DNA from: Martelella sp. NC20
GTDB lineage: Bacteria; Pseudomonadota; Alphaproteobacteria; Rhizobiales; Rhizobiaceae
Assembly (NCBI RefSeq): GCF_013459645.1
Contig: NZ_CP054861.1
Location: forward strand, 5,522,824 to 5,586,823
Reading direction: 5' to 3'
Length of the DNA: 64,000 bases
Every line of letters starts with the position of its first letter. The stretch's first letter is position 1. The position numbers and the translations under genes were made by a program. Shown here in pieces: positions 8,527-17,779 of this stretch. Under the pieces are notes generated by a model. The model saw nothing but the letters and a program-made list of their open reading frames with translations. It had not been told where the DNA came from and ran no database searches.

Positions 8527-10113
8527 TCAAAACACCGCAACCGAAGCCACCACGGCGAGATACACCAGCACCGCCGCGATCAGCCACAGCGCCACGCGGC
8601 CGGAGCGGGTGTGGCGGGCCTCGGCGCGGCCGATGGCCTCCGAGGTGCGCTCGTCGAAGCGCAGCCCCTTCTCGCTCATGGCGACGATCTCGTTGTGGAA
8701 TTTTTCGGTCTTGTCGGCGATTTCGGGGATCGCCTCGGCGATCTTCAGCACCGCCTGCATGCCATCGCGCATATCGGCGAGCACCCGGCGGGGGCCGAGA
8801 TTCTGCTCGATCCAGCGACCGACCACCGGTTCAGACGCCTTCCACATGTTGAAATGCGGATCGAGCATGCGCGCGACGCCCTCGACCACCACCATGGTCT
8901 TCTGCAGGTTGATGAGCTGGGTCTGGGTGGTCATGTCGAAGATTTCGGTGATCTCGAACAGCAGCGTCAAAAGCTTGCCCATCGAGATGGTTTCCGCCGA
9001 CTGGCCGTGGATCGGCTCGCCGATGGCGCGGATCGCCTGCGCGAACGAGGCCTTGTTGTGGTGCGACGGCACGTAACCGGCCTCGAAATGGGCTTCCGCC
9101 ACGCGCATGTAATCGCGGGTGATGAAACCGTAGAGGATTTCGGCGAGCACCCGCCGCTCCTTCTTTCCGAGCCGGCCGACAATGCCCATGTCGACGGCGA
9201 CGATCATGCCGTCATGGTCGACGAACAGATTGCCGGGATGCATGTCGGCATGAAAGAAGCCGTCGCGCAGCGTATGGCGCAGGAACGACTGGATCAGCGT
9301 CACCGCCAGTTTTTCCAGATCGTGGCCAGCAGCCTTCAGCCCGGCGACATCCGACATCTTGACGCCGTCGATCCATTCCATGGTGACGACATCGCGCCCG
9401 GTGCGCTCCCAGTCGACCACGGGCAGGCGAAACCCTTCGTCATGAACGGTGTTTTCCGTCATCTCGGAGATCGCGGCCGCTTCCAGCCGCAAATCCATCT
9501 CGATCCTGGTGGTCTGCTCCAGCGTGCGGGTGACATCGACGGGCCTGAGGCGCCGGCTGGAACGGACGAAACGCTCCTGCATGCGCGCGACCAGATACAT
9601 CGCGCCGAGATCCTCGTTGAAACGCTGACGAATGCCGGGACGGATCACCTTGACGGCGACCTTCTTCTCGCCCTCCGGCGTCTCGACCATCGCCGGATGC
9701 ACCTGCGCGATCGAGGCCGCGGCGATCGGATCGCCGAATTCGGTGTAGAGTTCATCGACGCTGCGCCCGAGCGAGCCGCGAATGGTCGCCTTGGACGCTT
9801 CCACCGGGAAGAACGGCATCCGGTCCTGCAACTGCGCCAGATCCTCGGCAAAGCCCGCGCCGACGACATCCGGACGGGTCGCCAGAAACTGGCCCATCTT
9901 CACATAGGAGGGCCCGAGCCGCGAGATTGCCTTGCCGAGCCTGTCGGAGCGCGCTTGTCTGCGCGCGCCCGGCCGGGCGAACGGCACCAGCATGGTCTTC
10001 ACCAGCCGGGCAAAGGGCGGCAGGCCTTCCGACGGCAGCGCGTTGATCACGCCTTCGCGGGCCAGCACCCAGCCGACGCCGAGAAGGTTAAGATAGGATC
10101 GAAGCGCGCCCAT
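8527..10113 (-). CDS. ubiB: Ubiquinone biosynthesis protein UbiB (ABC1/ADCK atypical kinase)
   Basis: 528 residues. The family-specific KxGQ motif is present as KMGQFLATRPD (72-82), followed by a protein-kinase-like fold with a VAVKVIRPG lysine strand (about 172-180) and the catalytic loop FFHADMHPGN (about 290-299) and DMG (about 311-313). The C-terminus ends in two closely spaced hydrophobic segments (about 506-528) that anchor it to the inner membrane. UbiB supports coenzyme Q biosynthesis, probably by ATP-driven extraction of lipid precursors. It follows ubiE by 9 bp in the same operon. Confidence 0.95.
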   Translation of the reverse strand: MGALRSYLNLLGVGWVLAREGVINALPSEGLPPFARLVKTMLVPFARPGARRQARSDRLGKAISRLGPSYVKMGQFLATRPDVVGAGFAEDLAQLQDRMPFFPVEASKATIRGSLGRSVDELYTEFGDPIAAASIAQVHPAMVETPEGEKKVAVKVIRPGIRQRFNEDLGAMYLVARMQERFVRSSRRLRPVDVTRTLEQTTRIEMDLRLEAAAISEMTENTVHDEGFRLPVVDWERTGRDVVTMEWIDGVKMSDVAGLKAAGHDLEKLAVTLIQSFLRHTLRDGFFHADMHPGNLFVDHDGMIVAVDMGIVGRLGKKERRVLAEILYGFITRDYMRVAEAHFEAGYVPSHHNKASFAQAIRAIGEPIHGQSAETISMGKLLTLLFEITEIFDMTTQTQLINLQKTMVVVEGVARMLDPHFNMWKASEPVVGRWIEQNLGPRRVLADMRDGMQAVLKIAEAIPEIADKTEKFHNEIVAMSEKGLRFDERTSEAIGRAEARHTRSGRVALWLIAAVLVYLAVVASVAVF

Positions 10114-10122
10114 GATGAATGC

Positions 10123-10899
10123 CTACAGTTTCCAGCCGGAATGAAGGGCAGCGATACCGCCGGAATAATTGGTGAATTTCACGCGCGAGAACCCGGCGCG
10201 CTCGATCATCTTCGCGAAATCGGCCTGATTGGGGAATTTGCGGATCGATTCGACCAGGTAGCGATAGGGCTCGCCGTCGCCGGCAATCGCCTTGCCGACG
10301 CGCGGAATGGCGTGGAACGACCACAGATCGTAGATCTTGTCGAGGATCGGTGCCTCGACCTCGGAGAACTCCAGCACCAGCAGCCGCCCGCCGCGTTTGA
10401 GCACCCGGTAGGCTTCCGCCAGCGCCTTGTCGATATGTGGCACGTTGCGGATGCCGAAGGCGATCGTATAGGCGTCGAATGTCTTGTCCTCGAACGGCAG
10501 GTCCTCGGCATTGGCCTCGACGAAGGTGAGGTTTTCGGCAATGCCCTTCTTGTGCGCGCGCTCCTCGCCGACGGCCAGCATCGAGCCGTTGATGTCGAGC
10601 ACGGTGGCGCGGGCGAAACCCTTCGACGCATCGACGATGCGGAAGGCGATATCGCCCGTGCCGCCGGCGACATCGAGGACATGATAATCGGGATCGGCGG
10701 GTGGATTGAGGCTTGCCACCATCGCGCTTTTCCAGGCACGGTGAAGCCCCGCCGACATCACGTCGTTCATGATGTCGTAGCGTTTGGCAACCTTGTGGAA
10801 CACGTCGTTGACGAGCGGCTGCTTGTCGCCGTCGGCGACACTTTTAAAGCCGAAGGAGGTTTCCATGCCGCCATTGGCGGTGGTCCGGCTATCCGTCAT
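10123..10899 (-). CDS. ubiE: Ubiquinone/menaquinone C-methyltransferase UbiE
   Basis: 258 residues. SAM-binding motif I is [12 protein letters not shown] (about 74-85); the UbiE signatures [17 protein letters not shown] (about 41-57) and later [13 protein letters not shown] and [11 protein letters not shown] are complete. The enzyme methylates the ring carbon in coenzyme Q biosynthesis. I chose the ATG at 10899 because it has GAGG eight bases upstream; the GTG nine bases earlier overlaps that site. Operon with ubiB; divergent from mutM. Confidence 0.96.
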   Translation of the reverse strand: MTDSRTTANGGMETSFGFKSVADGDKQPLVNDVFHKVAKRYDIMNDVMSAGLHRAWKSAMVASLNPPADPDYHVLDVAGGTGDIAFRIVDASKGFARATVLDINGSMLAVGEERAHKKGIAENLTFVEANAEDLPFEDKTFDAYTIAFGIRNVPHIDKALAEAYRVLKRGGRLLVLEFSEVEAPILDKIYDLWSFHAIPRVGKAIAGDGEPYRYLVESIRKFPNQADFAKMIERAGFSRVKFTNYSGGIAALHSGWKL

Positions 10900-11072
10900 T
10901 TTACGCACCTCACGCTTGAAGATGTTCCGTCTGCCCGTTTCGGCTTTCTCAGCCCGACCTGAATTGCTATATCGGGCCTAATATCGGGTCTGCCGCAGCG
11001 ATACACAACAGACGCCGTTGCGGCTATAAACCGAAACCCGGAAAAGCGAAACGCCAAAGGCTTAAAAATACC

Positions 11073-11954
11073 ATGCCGGAACTGCCGGAAGTCGAAACCG
11101 TTCGCCGCGGGCTTGCGCCCGCCATGGAAGGCCGCATCATCGAGAAGCTGGAACTGCGCCGGGCCGATCTCCGGTTTCCGTTCCCGAGGGATTTTTCCAA
11201 TGCGGTGAAGGGAAAGCGGATCGAAGCGCTGGGACGAAGGGCCAAATATCTGCTGATCGATCTCGAAGACGGCATGACAATCGTCGCCCATCTCGGCATG
11301 TCCGGCTCCTACCGCGTGGAAGCGGACGGCGCGGCGGAGACACCCGGCGACTTCCACCTGCCGCGAAATGCCGCAGCCGCCCATGACCATGTCATCTTCC
11401 ATCTCGAGGACGGGCGGGTGATCTACAACGACCCGCGCCGCTTCGGCTTCATGAAACTCGTCGCGCGCGCCGGGATCGAGTCGGATGCCAGCTTCAAGGG
11501 CCTCGGCCCGGAGCCGACGGGCAACAGCCTCGACGCGGATTATCTGGCAACCCGCTTTGCCGGCAAGACCCAGAGCCTGAAGGCCGCCCTGCTCGACCAG
11601 CGCAATATCGCGGGGCTGGGCAATATCTATGTCTGCGAGGCGCTGTGGCGGGCGGAGCTTTCGCCATTCCGCGCCGCCGGCCATCTGGTCACCCCGGCGG
11701 GCAGGCCGCGGGCGGGACTGACGCGCCTCGTCCCGGCCATTCGCGATGTGATCGCCGAAGCGATCGAGGCCGGCGGCTCGACGCTGCGCGACCATCGAAA
11801 GACCGACGGCACGCTCGGCTATTTCCAGCATTCCTTCTCGGTCTACGACCGCACCGGCGCGCCCTGCCGGCACGAGGGCTGCGATGGCACAATCGCCCGC
11901 GCCGTCCAGACCGGCCGCTCCACCTTTTATTGCCCGGCGTGCCAGAAGGGGTGA
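11073..11954 (+). CDS. mutM: Bifunctional DNA-formamidopyrimidine glycosylase/AP lyase MutM
   Basis: 293 residues. The N-terminus [13 protein letters not shown] carries the catalytic proline (after Met removal) and Glu3; [10 protein letters not shown] near residue 60 holds the conserved lysine; HFHL-type and NIYVCEALW segments follow; the C-terminal zinc finger is CX4C-X16-CX2C (Cys265, 270, 287, 290). It excises 8-oxoguanine and FaPy lesions by beta/delta-elimination. Divergent from ubiE with about 170 bp between, as in other rhizobia. Confidence 0.97.
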   Translation: MPELPEVETVRRGLAPAMEGRIIEKLELRRADLRFPFPRDFSNAVKGKRIEALGRRAKYLLIDLEDGMTIVAHLGMSGSYRVEADGAAETPGDFHLPRNAAAAHDHVIFHLEDGRVIYNDPRRFGFMKLVARAGIESDASFKGLGPEPTGNSLDADYLATRFAGKTQSLKAALLDQRNIAGLGNIYVCEALWRAELSPFRAAGHLVTPAGRPRAGLTRLVPAIRDVIAEAIEAGGSTLRDHRKTDGTLGYFQHSFSVYDRTGAPCRHEGCDGTIARAVQTGRSTFYCPACQKG

Positions 11955-11958
11955 GGCC

Positions 11959-12951
11959 TCAGCGCTTGCCGATCGGGTGCAGCGCCGCGCCGTTGTCCTC
12001 GAAGGCGGTGATGTTGGCAAGCGTAGTGCGGGCGATGTTGTGGAGCGCCTCCTGGGTGAAGAAGCCCTGATGGCCGGTGATCAGCACGTTCGGGAAGGTC
12101 AGGAGCCGGGCGAACACATCGTCGCGGATGACCGTGGAGGAGAGATCGCGGAAAAACAGATCCTCCTCCTCCTCGTAGACATCGAGCGCGAGCGCGCCAA
12201 TGCGGCCGGATTTCAGCCCCTCGATGACCGCATGGGTATCGATCACTCCGCCGCGGCTGGTATTGACCAGCATGCGGCAGCGCTTCATCGATGCGATTGC
12301 ACCCTCATCGATGAAATGGCGGGTTTCCGGCGTCAGCGGGCAATGAAGCGTGAGGATCTCGGATTTTTCGAGAAGCTCGTCCTTGCCGACATAACGCGCG
12401 CCGAGCGCGACCGCCTCGTCACTGGGATAGGGATCGAAGGCCAGAAGCTCGCAGCCGAAGCCGGCAAAGGCGCGCATCACATTGCGGCCGATCCCGCCCG
12501 TGCCGACCACGCCGACGGTCTTGCCGTGAAGATCGAAGCCGAGCAGCCCGTTGAGGGCGAAATTGCCCTCCCGCACCCGGTTGAAGGCGCGGTGGATCTT
12601 GCGGTTCAGCGTCAGCACCAGCGCAAGGGTATGTTCTGCGATCGCATACGGGGAATAGGACGGCACCCGGGCGGCGGCGATCCCGAGGCGGTCGGCAGCA
12701 GTCAGATCCAGCCGGTTGAAGCCGGCGCATCTGAGCGCCACCAGTTCGACCCCGACAGCCTTCAGGACCGAGAGCGTGGATGCGCCGAGATCGTCGTTGA
12801 CGAAAGCGCAGATCGCCTTCGAGCCGGCGGCCAGTTTCGCGGTCGGGGCATGGAGCCCGGCCTCGGTGAAGACCAGTTCGTGCCGGCCCTCGTTCGCGGC
12901 CTTCAGAAAATCTTCGTCATAGGGCTTGGCAGAAAAGACTGTGACACGCAT
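11959..12951 (-). CDS. ldhA: D-lactate dehydrogenase-like 2-hydroxyacid dehydrogenase
   Basis: 330 residues from the ATG at 12951; the open frame upstream is not family sequence. NAD-binding motif VGVVGTGGIGRNVMRAF (about 146-162) sits after the substrate domain; the RCAGFNRLD (about 74-82) segment and catalytic Arg (SRGGVID), Glu (VYEEEEDLFF) and His (TGHQGFFT) are in order. The VYEEEEDLFFRD insert is characteristic of fermentative D-LDH (LdhA) rather than PGDH. It reduces pyruvate to D-lactate with NADH. Convergent with mutM, the stops being 4 bp apart. Confidence 0.88.
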   Translation of the reverse strand: MRVTVFSAKPYDEDFLKAANEGRHELVFTEAGLHAPTAKLAAGSKAICAFVNDDLGASTLSVLKAVGVELVALRCAGFNRLDLTAADRLGIAAARVPSYSPYAIAEHTLALVLTLNRKIHRAFNRVREGNFALNGLLGFDLHGKTVGVVGTGGIGRNVMRAFAGFGCELLAFDPYPSDEAVALGARYVGKDELLEKSEILTLHCPLTPETRHFIDEGAIASMKRCRMLVNTSRGGVIDTHAVIEGLKSGRIGALALDVYEEEEDLFFRDLSSTVIRDDVFARLLTFPNVLITGHQGFFTQEALHNIARTTLANITAFEDNGAALHPIGKR

Positions 12952-13094
12952 GGCGGTTCCTGTAGCTTGACGCGGGCCAGCCAAGTGTAGGGGCCTTTGC
13001 GACAATGGCAATGACAATGGCTGGCGGCAATCGCTGGCGGCAATCGCAGATTCGGTATTCTGTCGCCTTCCCCCCGATTTTGCGGGATTACGCA

Positions 13095-13123
13095 TTGACG
13101 GATCGTCGGTTTCGCTTTATATG
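13095..13123 (+). promoter_or_regulatory. Sigma70-type promoter of rpsT
   Basis: TTGACG (13095-13100), then exactly 17 bp, then TATATG (13118-13123). Both hexamers are close to consensus and sit about 120 bp before the rpsT start. Confidence 0.65.
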
Positions 13124-13246
13124 CCCGGCCACAGTATTTGAAAGCTCGATGAGCTTCATCAATTGCTCCCGTCACAAAAGCGAATGAGGCCTTTTACGGC
13201 GACCGCAACTGACGGAGCTTGCGTCAGAATTCGAAGAGAGACTTAT

Positions 13247-13513
13247 ATGGCCAATACAACTTCGGCGAAAAAGGCGACGCGCAAGATGGCCCGCCGTACT
13301 GCCGTCAACAAGTCCCGCCGCACTCGTGTCCGCGGCTATATCCGCAAGGTTGAGGAAGCGATCCTCGCCGGCGATCTCGATCAGGCAAAGGCCGCTCTGG
13401 CCGTCGCCGAGCCGGAACTGGCGCGCGCCGCCAGCAAGGGTGTTCTTCACCGCAACACCGCCTCGCGCAAGGTATCGCGCCTGGCCCGGCGGGTGAAGTC
13501 GATTTCGGCCTGA
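13247..13513 (+). CDS. rpsT: 30S ribosomal protein S20
   Basis: 88 residues, standard length. [30 protein letters not shown] is the family's basic helical N-terminus and the C-terminus ends [20 protein letters not shown]. It binds 16S rRNA in the small-subunit body. I chose the ATG at 13247; the upstream extension of the frame is not family sequence. It has its own promoter and terminator and lies before dnaA, a common arrangement in Rhizobiales. Confidence 0.98.
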   Translation: MANTTSAKKATRKMARRTAVNKSRRTRVRGYIRKVEEAILAGDLDQAKAALAVAEPELARAASKGVLHRNTASRKVSRLARRVKSISA

Positions 13514-13541
13514 GCCGAATTTGAAATCAAGCTTTTTGAAG

Positions 13542-13567
13542 AACCCGGCCCCGCGCCGGGTTTTTTG
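13542..13567 (+). terminator. Rho-independent terminator of rpsT
   Basis: Perfect stem AACCCGGC/GCCGGGTT with loop CCCGC, followed by TTTT and GTTT. It starts 28 bp after the rpsT stop. Confidence 0.9.
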
Positions 13568-14323
13568 TTTTGAGTTCATACACTTGTAGATTGTGACATC
13601 AACATTACAGACAGATGTCATAAAAATGACCAAAAAAATTTAGCTCTATCAAAGGTTTACGGGAGGTTCGCCGCATTTCCACCATTTTCGGGCCGCCGCG
13701 CCCGGCGCAAAAATGTAATCGGCAAAATTTATTTTCTCGGGCGACCCGTTCCATCCAATGTCAGTCATATCTGAATCTAATTGATTCAAAAGCGATTCTT
13801 TTCCACCCCTCTGCGGGAACGCAAACTCACTCGTAAGAGTCAATGCTGGAAGCGCCGAGTCGGCAAAAATTCCTTGTTGAAATTGTCGGTCGTTCTTGCC
13901 TAAATGCCTCCCGACAGCAAACGGAATGAGCTCCCGATCTCTTCGGGAGGGGCGTGTTCGACACAGGATGCGTTGTCTTCCCGGCGCTGGGAGCGGTTGC
14001 CTTGTGGCGCCGTTTTTCCAACAATCACAGGTTGCACTCCGGTTTTCACGCGAATTCCGGGATCGTTCCTGTGTGTCTTTTGCGAACGGCCAACGAGATC
14101 AGGGGGAGCATCACAACTTCAGGGCAGTATAGCTCCGGACATTTTGCAGCCTGCATTTTCCGATACGAGGATCGGATGGCGGGTGAGCGGCGGAAAGTCC
14201 CATTTCCGGCATTGAGCCGGACTACAACGCATGCCGGGAAGACACCGGCAGCAGGGCAAAACAGGCAGCGGGCGATTAAAAACAAGCGCGCGCCAGGGTG
14301 ATGACGTTTGAAAGGCGGCAACG
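13568..14323 (+). promoter_or_regulatory. Long dnaA leader (about 750 bp without a credible gene)
   Basis: No ORF here has family-like sequence or a good ribosome site. Visible structures are an inverted repeat TGACATC-N13-GATGTCA (13594-13620), five GANTC sites between 13773 and 13861, and a seven-bp hairpin CTCCCGA-TCTCT-TCGGGAG (13931-13949). Only one weak DnaA-box-like nonamer, TTTTCCACC (13799-13807), was seen, so it is not presented as a replication origin. The length and the elements suggest dnaA transcription control. Confidence 0.6.
13773..13861. promoter_or_regulatory. Cluster of five GANTC (CcrM) methylation sites upstream of dnaA
   Basis: GAATC at 13773, GATTC at 13783 and 13794, GAGTC at 13837 and 13857: five sites in 89 bp, against an expectation of about one per few hundred bases. 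CcrM methylates GANTC in alphaproteobacteria, and methylation state influences dnaA transcription in Caulobacter. Another GATTC is inside dnaA at 14369. Confidence 0.7.
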
Positions 14324-15874
14324 ATGAGAATGAGAATGGTAGCCTCTCGCACCGAGGGCAATGCGGGCGATTCGGAGGCCGGTGGACATGATGCAAAACC
14401 GGCGACAGCTGCCAGGAATTCCAACGGGGACGATATCTTCTTCGAACGTTGCTGCACCGCGTTGAAAGCCCATGTCGGCGGCGATGTCTATGCCAGTTGG
14501 TTCGGCCGTTTGAAACTGCATTCCTGCGACAAGGGCGTGGTCCGCTTTTCGGTGCCCACCGCCTTTCTGAAGTCGTGGATCAACAATCACTATCTCGATC
14601 TGATCACCGAGATCGCCCGCGCGGAACGTCCGCACGTGCTGAAGATCGAGATTCTGGTCCGTTCCGCGACCCGCGCTCCGCGCCAGCCGCTCACAAACGA
14701 GCAACCGAAGCCGATCGCCGCCAGCCCCGCTCCGGTATCGCGGCCGCTGATGCGCGCACCGGCCGGCCAGCCGCTGATGCCCGATCCCGAAATGCCGCAG
14801 GCGCGCGGCGCCAACACGTCGGGCCAGACCGTTTTCGGCTCGCCACTCGATCCGTTCTTCACCTTTGACAGCTTCGTCGAGGGCGCATCCAACCGGGTTG
14901 CCTTTGCCGCCGCCAGGACCATCGCCGAATCTGGCATGGCGGCGGTGCGCTTCAATCCGCTGTTCATTCACTCCTCGGTCGGTCTCGGCAAGACCCATCT
15001 TCTGCAGGCGATCGCGAACGCGGCGCTTGCCTCGCCCGACAAGCAGCGCGTGGTCTACCTCACCGCCGAATACTTCATGTGGAAATTCGCCACCGCGATC
15101 CGCGACAACGACGCGCTGACGCTCAAGGATTCGCTGCGCAATATCGACCTTCTGGTGATCGACGACATGCAGTTCCTGCAGGGCAAGATGATCCAGCACG
15201 AATTCTGCCACCTGATCAACACGCTGCTCGACAGCGCCAAACAGGTTGTCGTCGCCGCCGACCGCGCGCCGTGGGAGCTGGAATCGCTCGACCCCCGGGT
15301 GCGTTCGCGCCTGACCGGCGGCGTTTCGCTGGAAATGAACGGTCCCGACTACACGATGCGGCTGGAAATGCTGAAGCGCCGGCTTTATCTGGCGCAGCAG
15401 GAAGACGCCGCGATCGACATCGCCCCGGAAGTGCTCGAACATGTCGCCAGCAAGGTGACCGCGAGCGGGCGCGAGCTTGAAGGCGCGTTCAACCAGTTGC
15501 TGTTCCGCCGCTCGTTCGAACCCAACCTGTCGCTGGAACGCGTCGATGAGCTTCTGGTCCATCTTGTCGGAACCGGCGAGCCGAAGCGGGTGCGCATCGA
15601 GGATATCCAGCGCGTCGTCGCCCGTCATTATTGCGTCACCCGGCAGGAGCTCGTCTCCAACCGGCGCACGCGGGTGATCGTCAAGCCGCGCCAGATCGCG
15701 ATGTTTCTGGCCAAGACCATGACGCCGCGCTCCTTCCCGGAAATCGGCCGCCGTTTCGGCGGACGCGATCATACCACCGTGCTGCATGCGGTGCGCAAGA
15801 TCGAGGACCTTCTGGAGAAGGACAACAAGCTGTCGCAGGAGGTGGAACTTCTGAAACGGCTGATCAACGAGTAG
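14324..15874 (+). CDS. dnaA: Chromosomal replication initiator protein DnaA
   Basis: 516 residues. Domain I is residues about 37-110, followed by a proline-rich domain II linker (about 115-175). Domain III is the AAA+ ATPase with Walker A SVGLGKTH (218-225), Walker B LLVIDDMQ (276-283) and a sensor region [11 protein letters not shown]. Domain IV ends with the DnaA-box-binding signature [21 protein letters not shown] near residue 485. It opens the origin and regulates transcription. The first ATG codes MRMRMV; GGCGG precedes it; the N-terminal 35 residues are poorly conserved, so the start is slightly uncertain. Confidence 0.97.
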   Translation: MRMRMVASRTEGNAGDSEAGGHDAKPATAARNSNGDDIFFERCCTALKAHVGGDVYASWFGRLKLHSCDKGVVRFSVPTAFLKSWINNHYLDLITEIARAERPHVLKIEILVRSATRAPRQPLTNEQPKPIAASPAPVSRPLMRAPAGQPLMPDPEMPQARGANTSGQTVFGSPLDPFFTFDSFVEGASNRVAFAAARTIAESGMAAVRFNPLFIHSSVGLGKTHLLQAIANAALASPDKQRVVYLTAEYFMWKFATAIRDNDALTLKDSLRNIDLLVIDDMQFLQGKMIQHEFCHLINTLLDSAKQVVVAADRAPWELESLDPRVRSRLTGGVSLEMNGPDYTMRLEMLKRRLYLAQQEDAAIDIAPEVLEHVASKVTASGRELEGAFNQLLFRRSFEPNLSLERVDELLVHLVGTGEPKRVRIEDIQRVVARHYCVTRQELVSNRRTRVIVKPRQIAMFLAKTMTPRSFPEIGRRFGGRDHTTVLHAVRKIEDLLEKDNKLSQEVELLKRLINE

Positions 15875-15970
15875 ACAGCGCCCGAGTTCATTACCTGAAA
15901 TCACGGCTGCGAGCGCTTAACGCATTGAGCAGCGATACTCTTTGGCCAGCGCACGCCGTGTGGCCTGGAT

Positions 15971-15989
15971 CCTCGGGTCAAGCCCGAGG
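15971..15989. repeat. Small GC-rich palindrome after dnaA
   Basis: CCTCGGG-TCAAG-CCCGAGG, a perfect seven-bp stem. This is a common rhizobial intergenic motif; no T tract follows, so it is not called as a terminator. Confidence 0.5.
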
Positions 15990-16025
15990 ACGCGGAGTGT
16001 GAGGACAGGTTCGTCACCGCTCGAT

Positions 16026-16051
16026 AAGCCCGGCCCCGCGCCGGGCTTTTC
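16026..16051 (+). terminator. Rho-independent terminator downstream of dnaA
   Basis: Stem AAGCCCGGC/GCCGGGCTT with loop CCCGC and a short T tract. The stem is nearly the same as that of the rpsT terminator. It lies about 150 bp after the dnaA stop. Confidence 0.8.
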
Positions 16052-16098
16052 TCATTCCTGCCGACTTGCTAAAGCAGACGGCAAACAGGAGAGACGTC

Positions 16099-16452
16099 AT
16101 GCTGGTCACGCTTTACGGAATCAGGAATTGCGACACGATGAAGAAGGCCTGGACCTGGCTCGACGCGCATTCCATTGCCTACGACTTTCACGACTACAAG
16201 AAGGCCGGCATCGACCGGGCGCATCTGGAGCGCTGGTGCGACGAAGCCGGCTGGGACAAGGTTCTGAACCGCGCCGGCATGACCTTCCGCAAGCTGCCGG
16301 AGGCCGACAAGACCGATCTCACCCGCGAAAAGGCGATCGGTCTGATGCTGGCCCAACCCTCGATGATCAAGCGGCCGGTGCTGGAAACGGACGGGGCGAT
16401 TACGCTCGGCTTCAGGCCGGACAGCTACGAAGCCCTTTTTGGCAAGGGCTAG
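16099..16452 (+). CDS. ArsC/Spx-family reductase (YffB-like)
   Basis: 117 residues from the ATG at 16099, preceded by AGGAGAG. The thioredoxin-like fold begins LVTLYGIRNCDTMKKAWTWL with a single Cys at 11 in a CxxM arrangement, as in the YffB branch of the ArsC family; the later RPVLE and GFRPDSYEALF segments also match. YffB members are thought to be glutathione-dependent thiol reductases rather than arsenate reductases. The next gene begins 3 bp later. Confidence 0.85.
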   Translation: MLVTLYGIRNCDTMKKAWTWLDAHSIAYDFHDYKKAGIDRAHLERWCDEAGWDKVLNRAGMTFRKLPEADKTDLTREKAIGLMLAQPSMIKRPVLETDGAITLGFRPDSYEALFGKG

Positions 16453-16455
16453 GCG

Positions 16456-16929
16456 ATGGCGAAGACCACGCAGGCGACCCGGTTTCTCGACAAGGCCGGC
16501 GTCGATTACACCATCCAGCAGTATGATTACGACCCCAATGCCTTCAAGGTCGGGCTTCAGGCGGCCGAAGCGATCGGCGAGGCCCCCGACCGGGTGCTGA
16601 AGACGCTGATGGCCATGGTTGATGGCAGGCCGGTCTGCGCGGTGGTGCCCTCCAATGCCGAAGTCTCGATGAAGAAACTCGCCACCGCCTTTTCCGGCAA
16701 GCATGCCGAGATGGCGGACCCGAAGACCGCCGAGCGGCTTTCCGGCTATCATGTCGGCGGCATCTCGCCCTTCGGCCAGAGAAAGCGCGTGCCGGTGGCG
16801 TTCGAGGAGAAGGCGCTTGCCGAGCCCTATGTGGTGATGAATGGCGGCCAGCGCGGTTTGCAGGTCAAGCTTGCGCCGGCCGACGCGGTGAAGGCGCTTG
16901 GCGCGGTAACGGCGGGCGTGATCGCGTAA
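16456..16929 (+). CDS. ybaK: Cys-tRNA(Pro)/aminoacyl-tRNA deacylase YbaK/EbsC
   Basis: 157 residues, standard length of the YbaK subfamily. The characteristic early 'A..FLdk.gv.y' opening, a lysine-centred RVLKTLMAMVDG (about 48-59), and YHVGGISPFGQRKRVPV (about 97-113) match. These proteins hydrolyse mischarged Cys-tRNA(Pro) in trans. Cotranscribed with the upstream ArsC-like gene (3-bp gap); convergent with the next gene, with only 3 bp between stops. Confidence 0.88.
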   Translation: MAKTTQATRFLDKAGVDYTIQQYDYDPNAFKVGLQAAEAIGEAPDRVLKTLMAMVDGRPVCAVVPSNAEVSMKKLATAFSGKHAEMADPKTAERLSGYHVGGISPFGQRKRVPVAFEEKALAEPYVVMNGGQRGLQVKLAPADAVKALGAVTAGVIA

Positions 16930-16932
16930 ACC

Positions 16933-17703
16933 TCAGATCGGGTCGCCGCGCGCCGCCTCGCGCGCTTTCGCCCGCGCTTCCGGCGTGAAGGCAGAACAGT
17001 CCGGGCTGGTTGCGATAACGCCGGCAAGGTCGTTTCGGGCAATGGCATCCTCCACGAAGGCGAGCCGGTCCCTGCCTTGCAGTTCGATTACCGCCTGACG
17101 CAGAATCGGGGCCGGTTCGTTCCCGTAACGGCGCTCCTGTCTGGCCTCAAGGTAGTACCGGATATCCGGATTGAAGCGGAAATCCAGCCAGTTGCGGCTA
17201 CGCAGCAGTTCCGGGATCGCGAAATAATGTCCGGTTTCGGCAAAACTGACGAGCTTGTGCAGAAGCTCCACCACACGGTCCTCAAGGATGGTTTCGGCGG
17301 GTCTGCCGAACCTGCCGCAGAACAGCCCGTCCAGACGGCTTTCGGAAGGGCGCAGGATATAAACCTCCCTGAGCGCCTCGCTGACAGTCTGCACGATGCA
17401 GAAAGCCGAGGCCGAACGCTCCGTTCGAAGCACATGCAGCTTCCATGCCTCAAGGCCGTCTTCGCCATCGTGTTTCAGCGCGTAATCCGGATACGTCCTG
17501 TTATAGATCAGGTAGTCGAAAGCCACCTGGGCGGCGCATCCGTCAAACCCCAACGCATTGATATCCGCGATCATTGCCAGATCTTCTTGCGCATACTCAT
17601 CGGGATAGGACGGATGGGGATGCGTTTCGAAAGACCAGCGATCTGCGGCGTGCGCCGGCTGCAGAATGGCCAGAAACAGCAAGACGATAGCCCCTAGCCG
17701 CAT
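16933..17703 (-). CDS. Hypothetical secreted protein
   Basis: 256 residues. The ATG at 17703 opens directly into a signal peptide (RLGAIVLLFLAILQPAHAAD), so I use it instead of the more upstream frame start. The mature part contains several Cys residues and a Trp/Tyr-rich middle; there is no motif I recognise. It ends in RAKAREAARG. It is convergent with ybaK, and its start lies 77 bp from the divergent orphan gene that follows. Function unknown. Confidence 0.65.
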   Translation of the reverse strand: MRLGAIVLLFLAILQPAHAADRWSFETHPHPSYPDEYAQEDLAMIADINALGFDGCAAQVAFDYLIYNRTYPDYALKHDGEDGLEAWKLHVLRTERSASAFCIVQTVSEALREVYILRPSESRLDGLFCGRFGRPAETILEDRVVELLHKLVSFAETGHYFAIPELLRSRNWLDFRFNPDIRYYLEARQERRYGNEPAPILRQAVIELQGRDRLAFVEDAIARNDLAGVIATSPDCSAFTPEARAKAREAARGDPI

Positions 17704-17779
17704 TTCACCCAATCCCCGCAAATCCCCGCTCCCGATGCAAGCACTACCATAGGCTTCCACAACAAGCGGAGCAATCAAT

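Noticed and set aside
8611..10962. 783-codon open frame on the plus strand
   Set aside because: It is antisense to ubiB and ubiE, whose motifs are complete; the translation has no family features and follows from high-GC codon bias.
13649..14301. Several short ORFs in the dnaA leader (60-115 codons)
   Set aside because: They overlap each other in different frames, have no ribosome sites or recognisable sequence, and conflict with the GANTC/dyad structures.
13568..14323. Replication origin
   Set aside because: Only one weak DnaA-box-like nonamer was found and rhizobial origins usually lie elsewhere, so the region is described only as a dnaA leader.
14276..15904. 542-codon open frame opposite dnaA
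   Set aside because: DnaA is unambiguous on the other strand; no ribosome site and no recognisable domain in the shadow frame.
16026..16051. Reading the two near-identical GCCCGG..CCGGGC stems (13542 and 16026) as a mobile repeat
   Set aside because: Both are followed by T tracts and sit just after genes, so ordinary terminators explain them.
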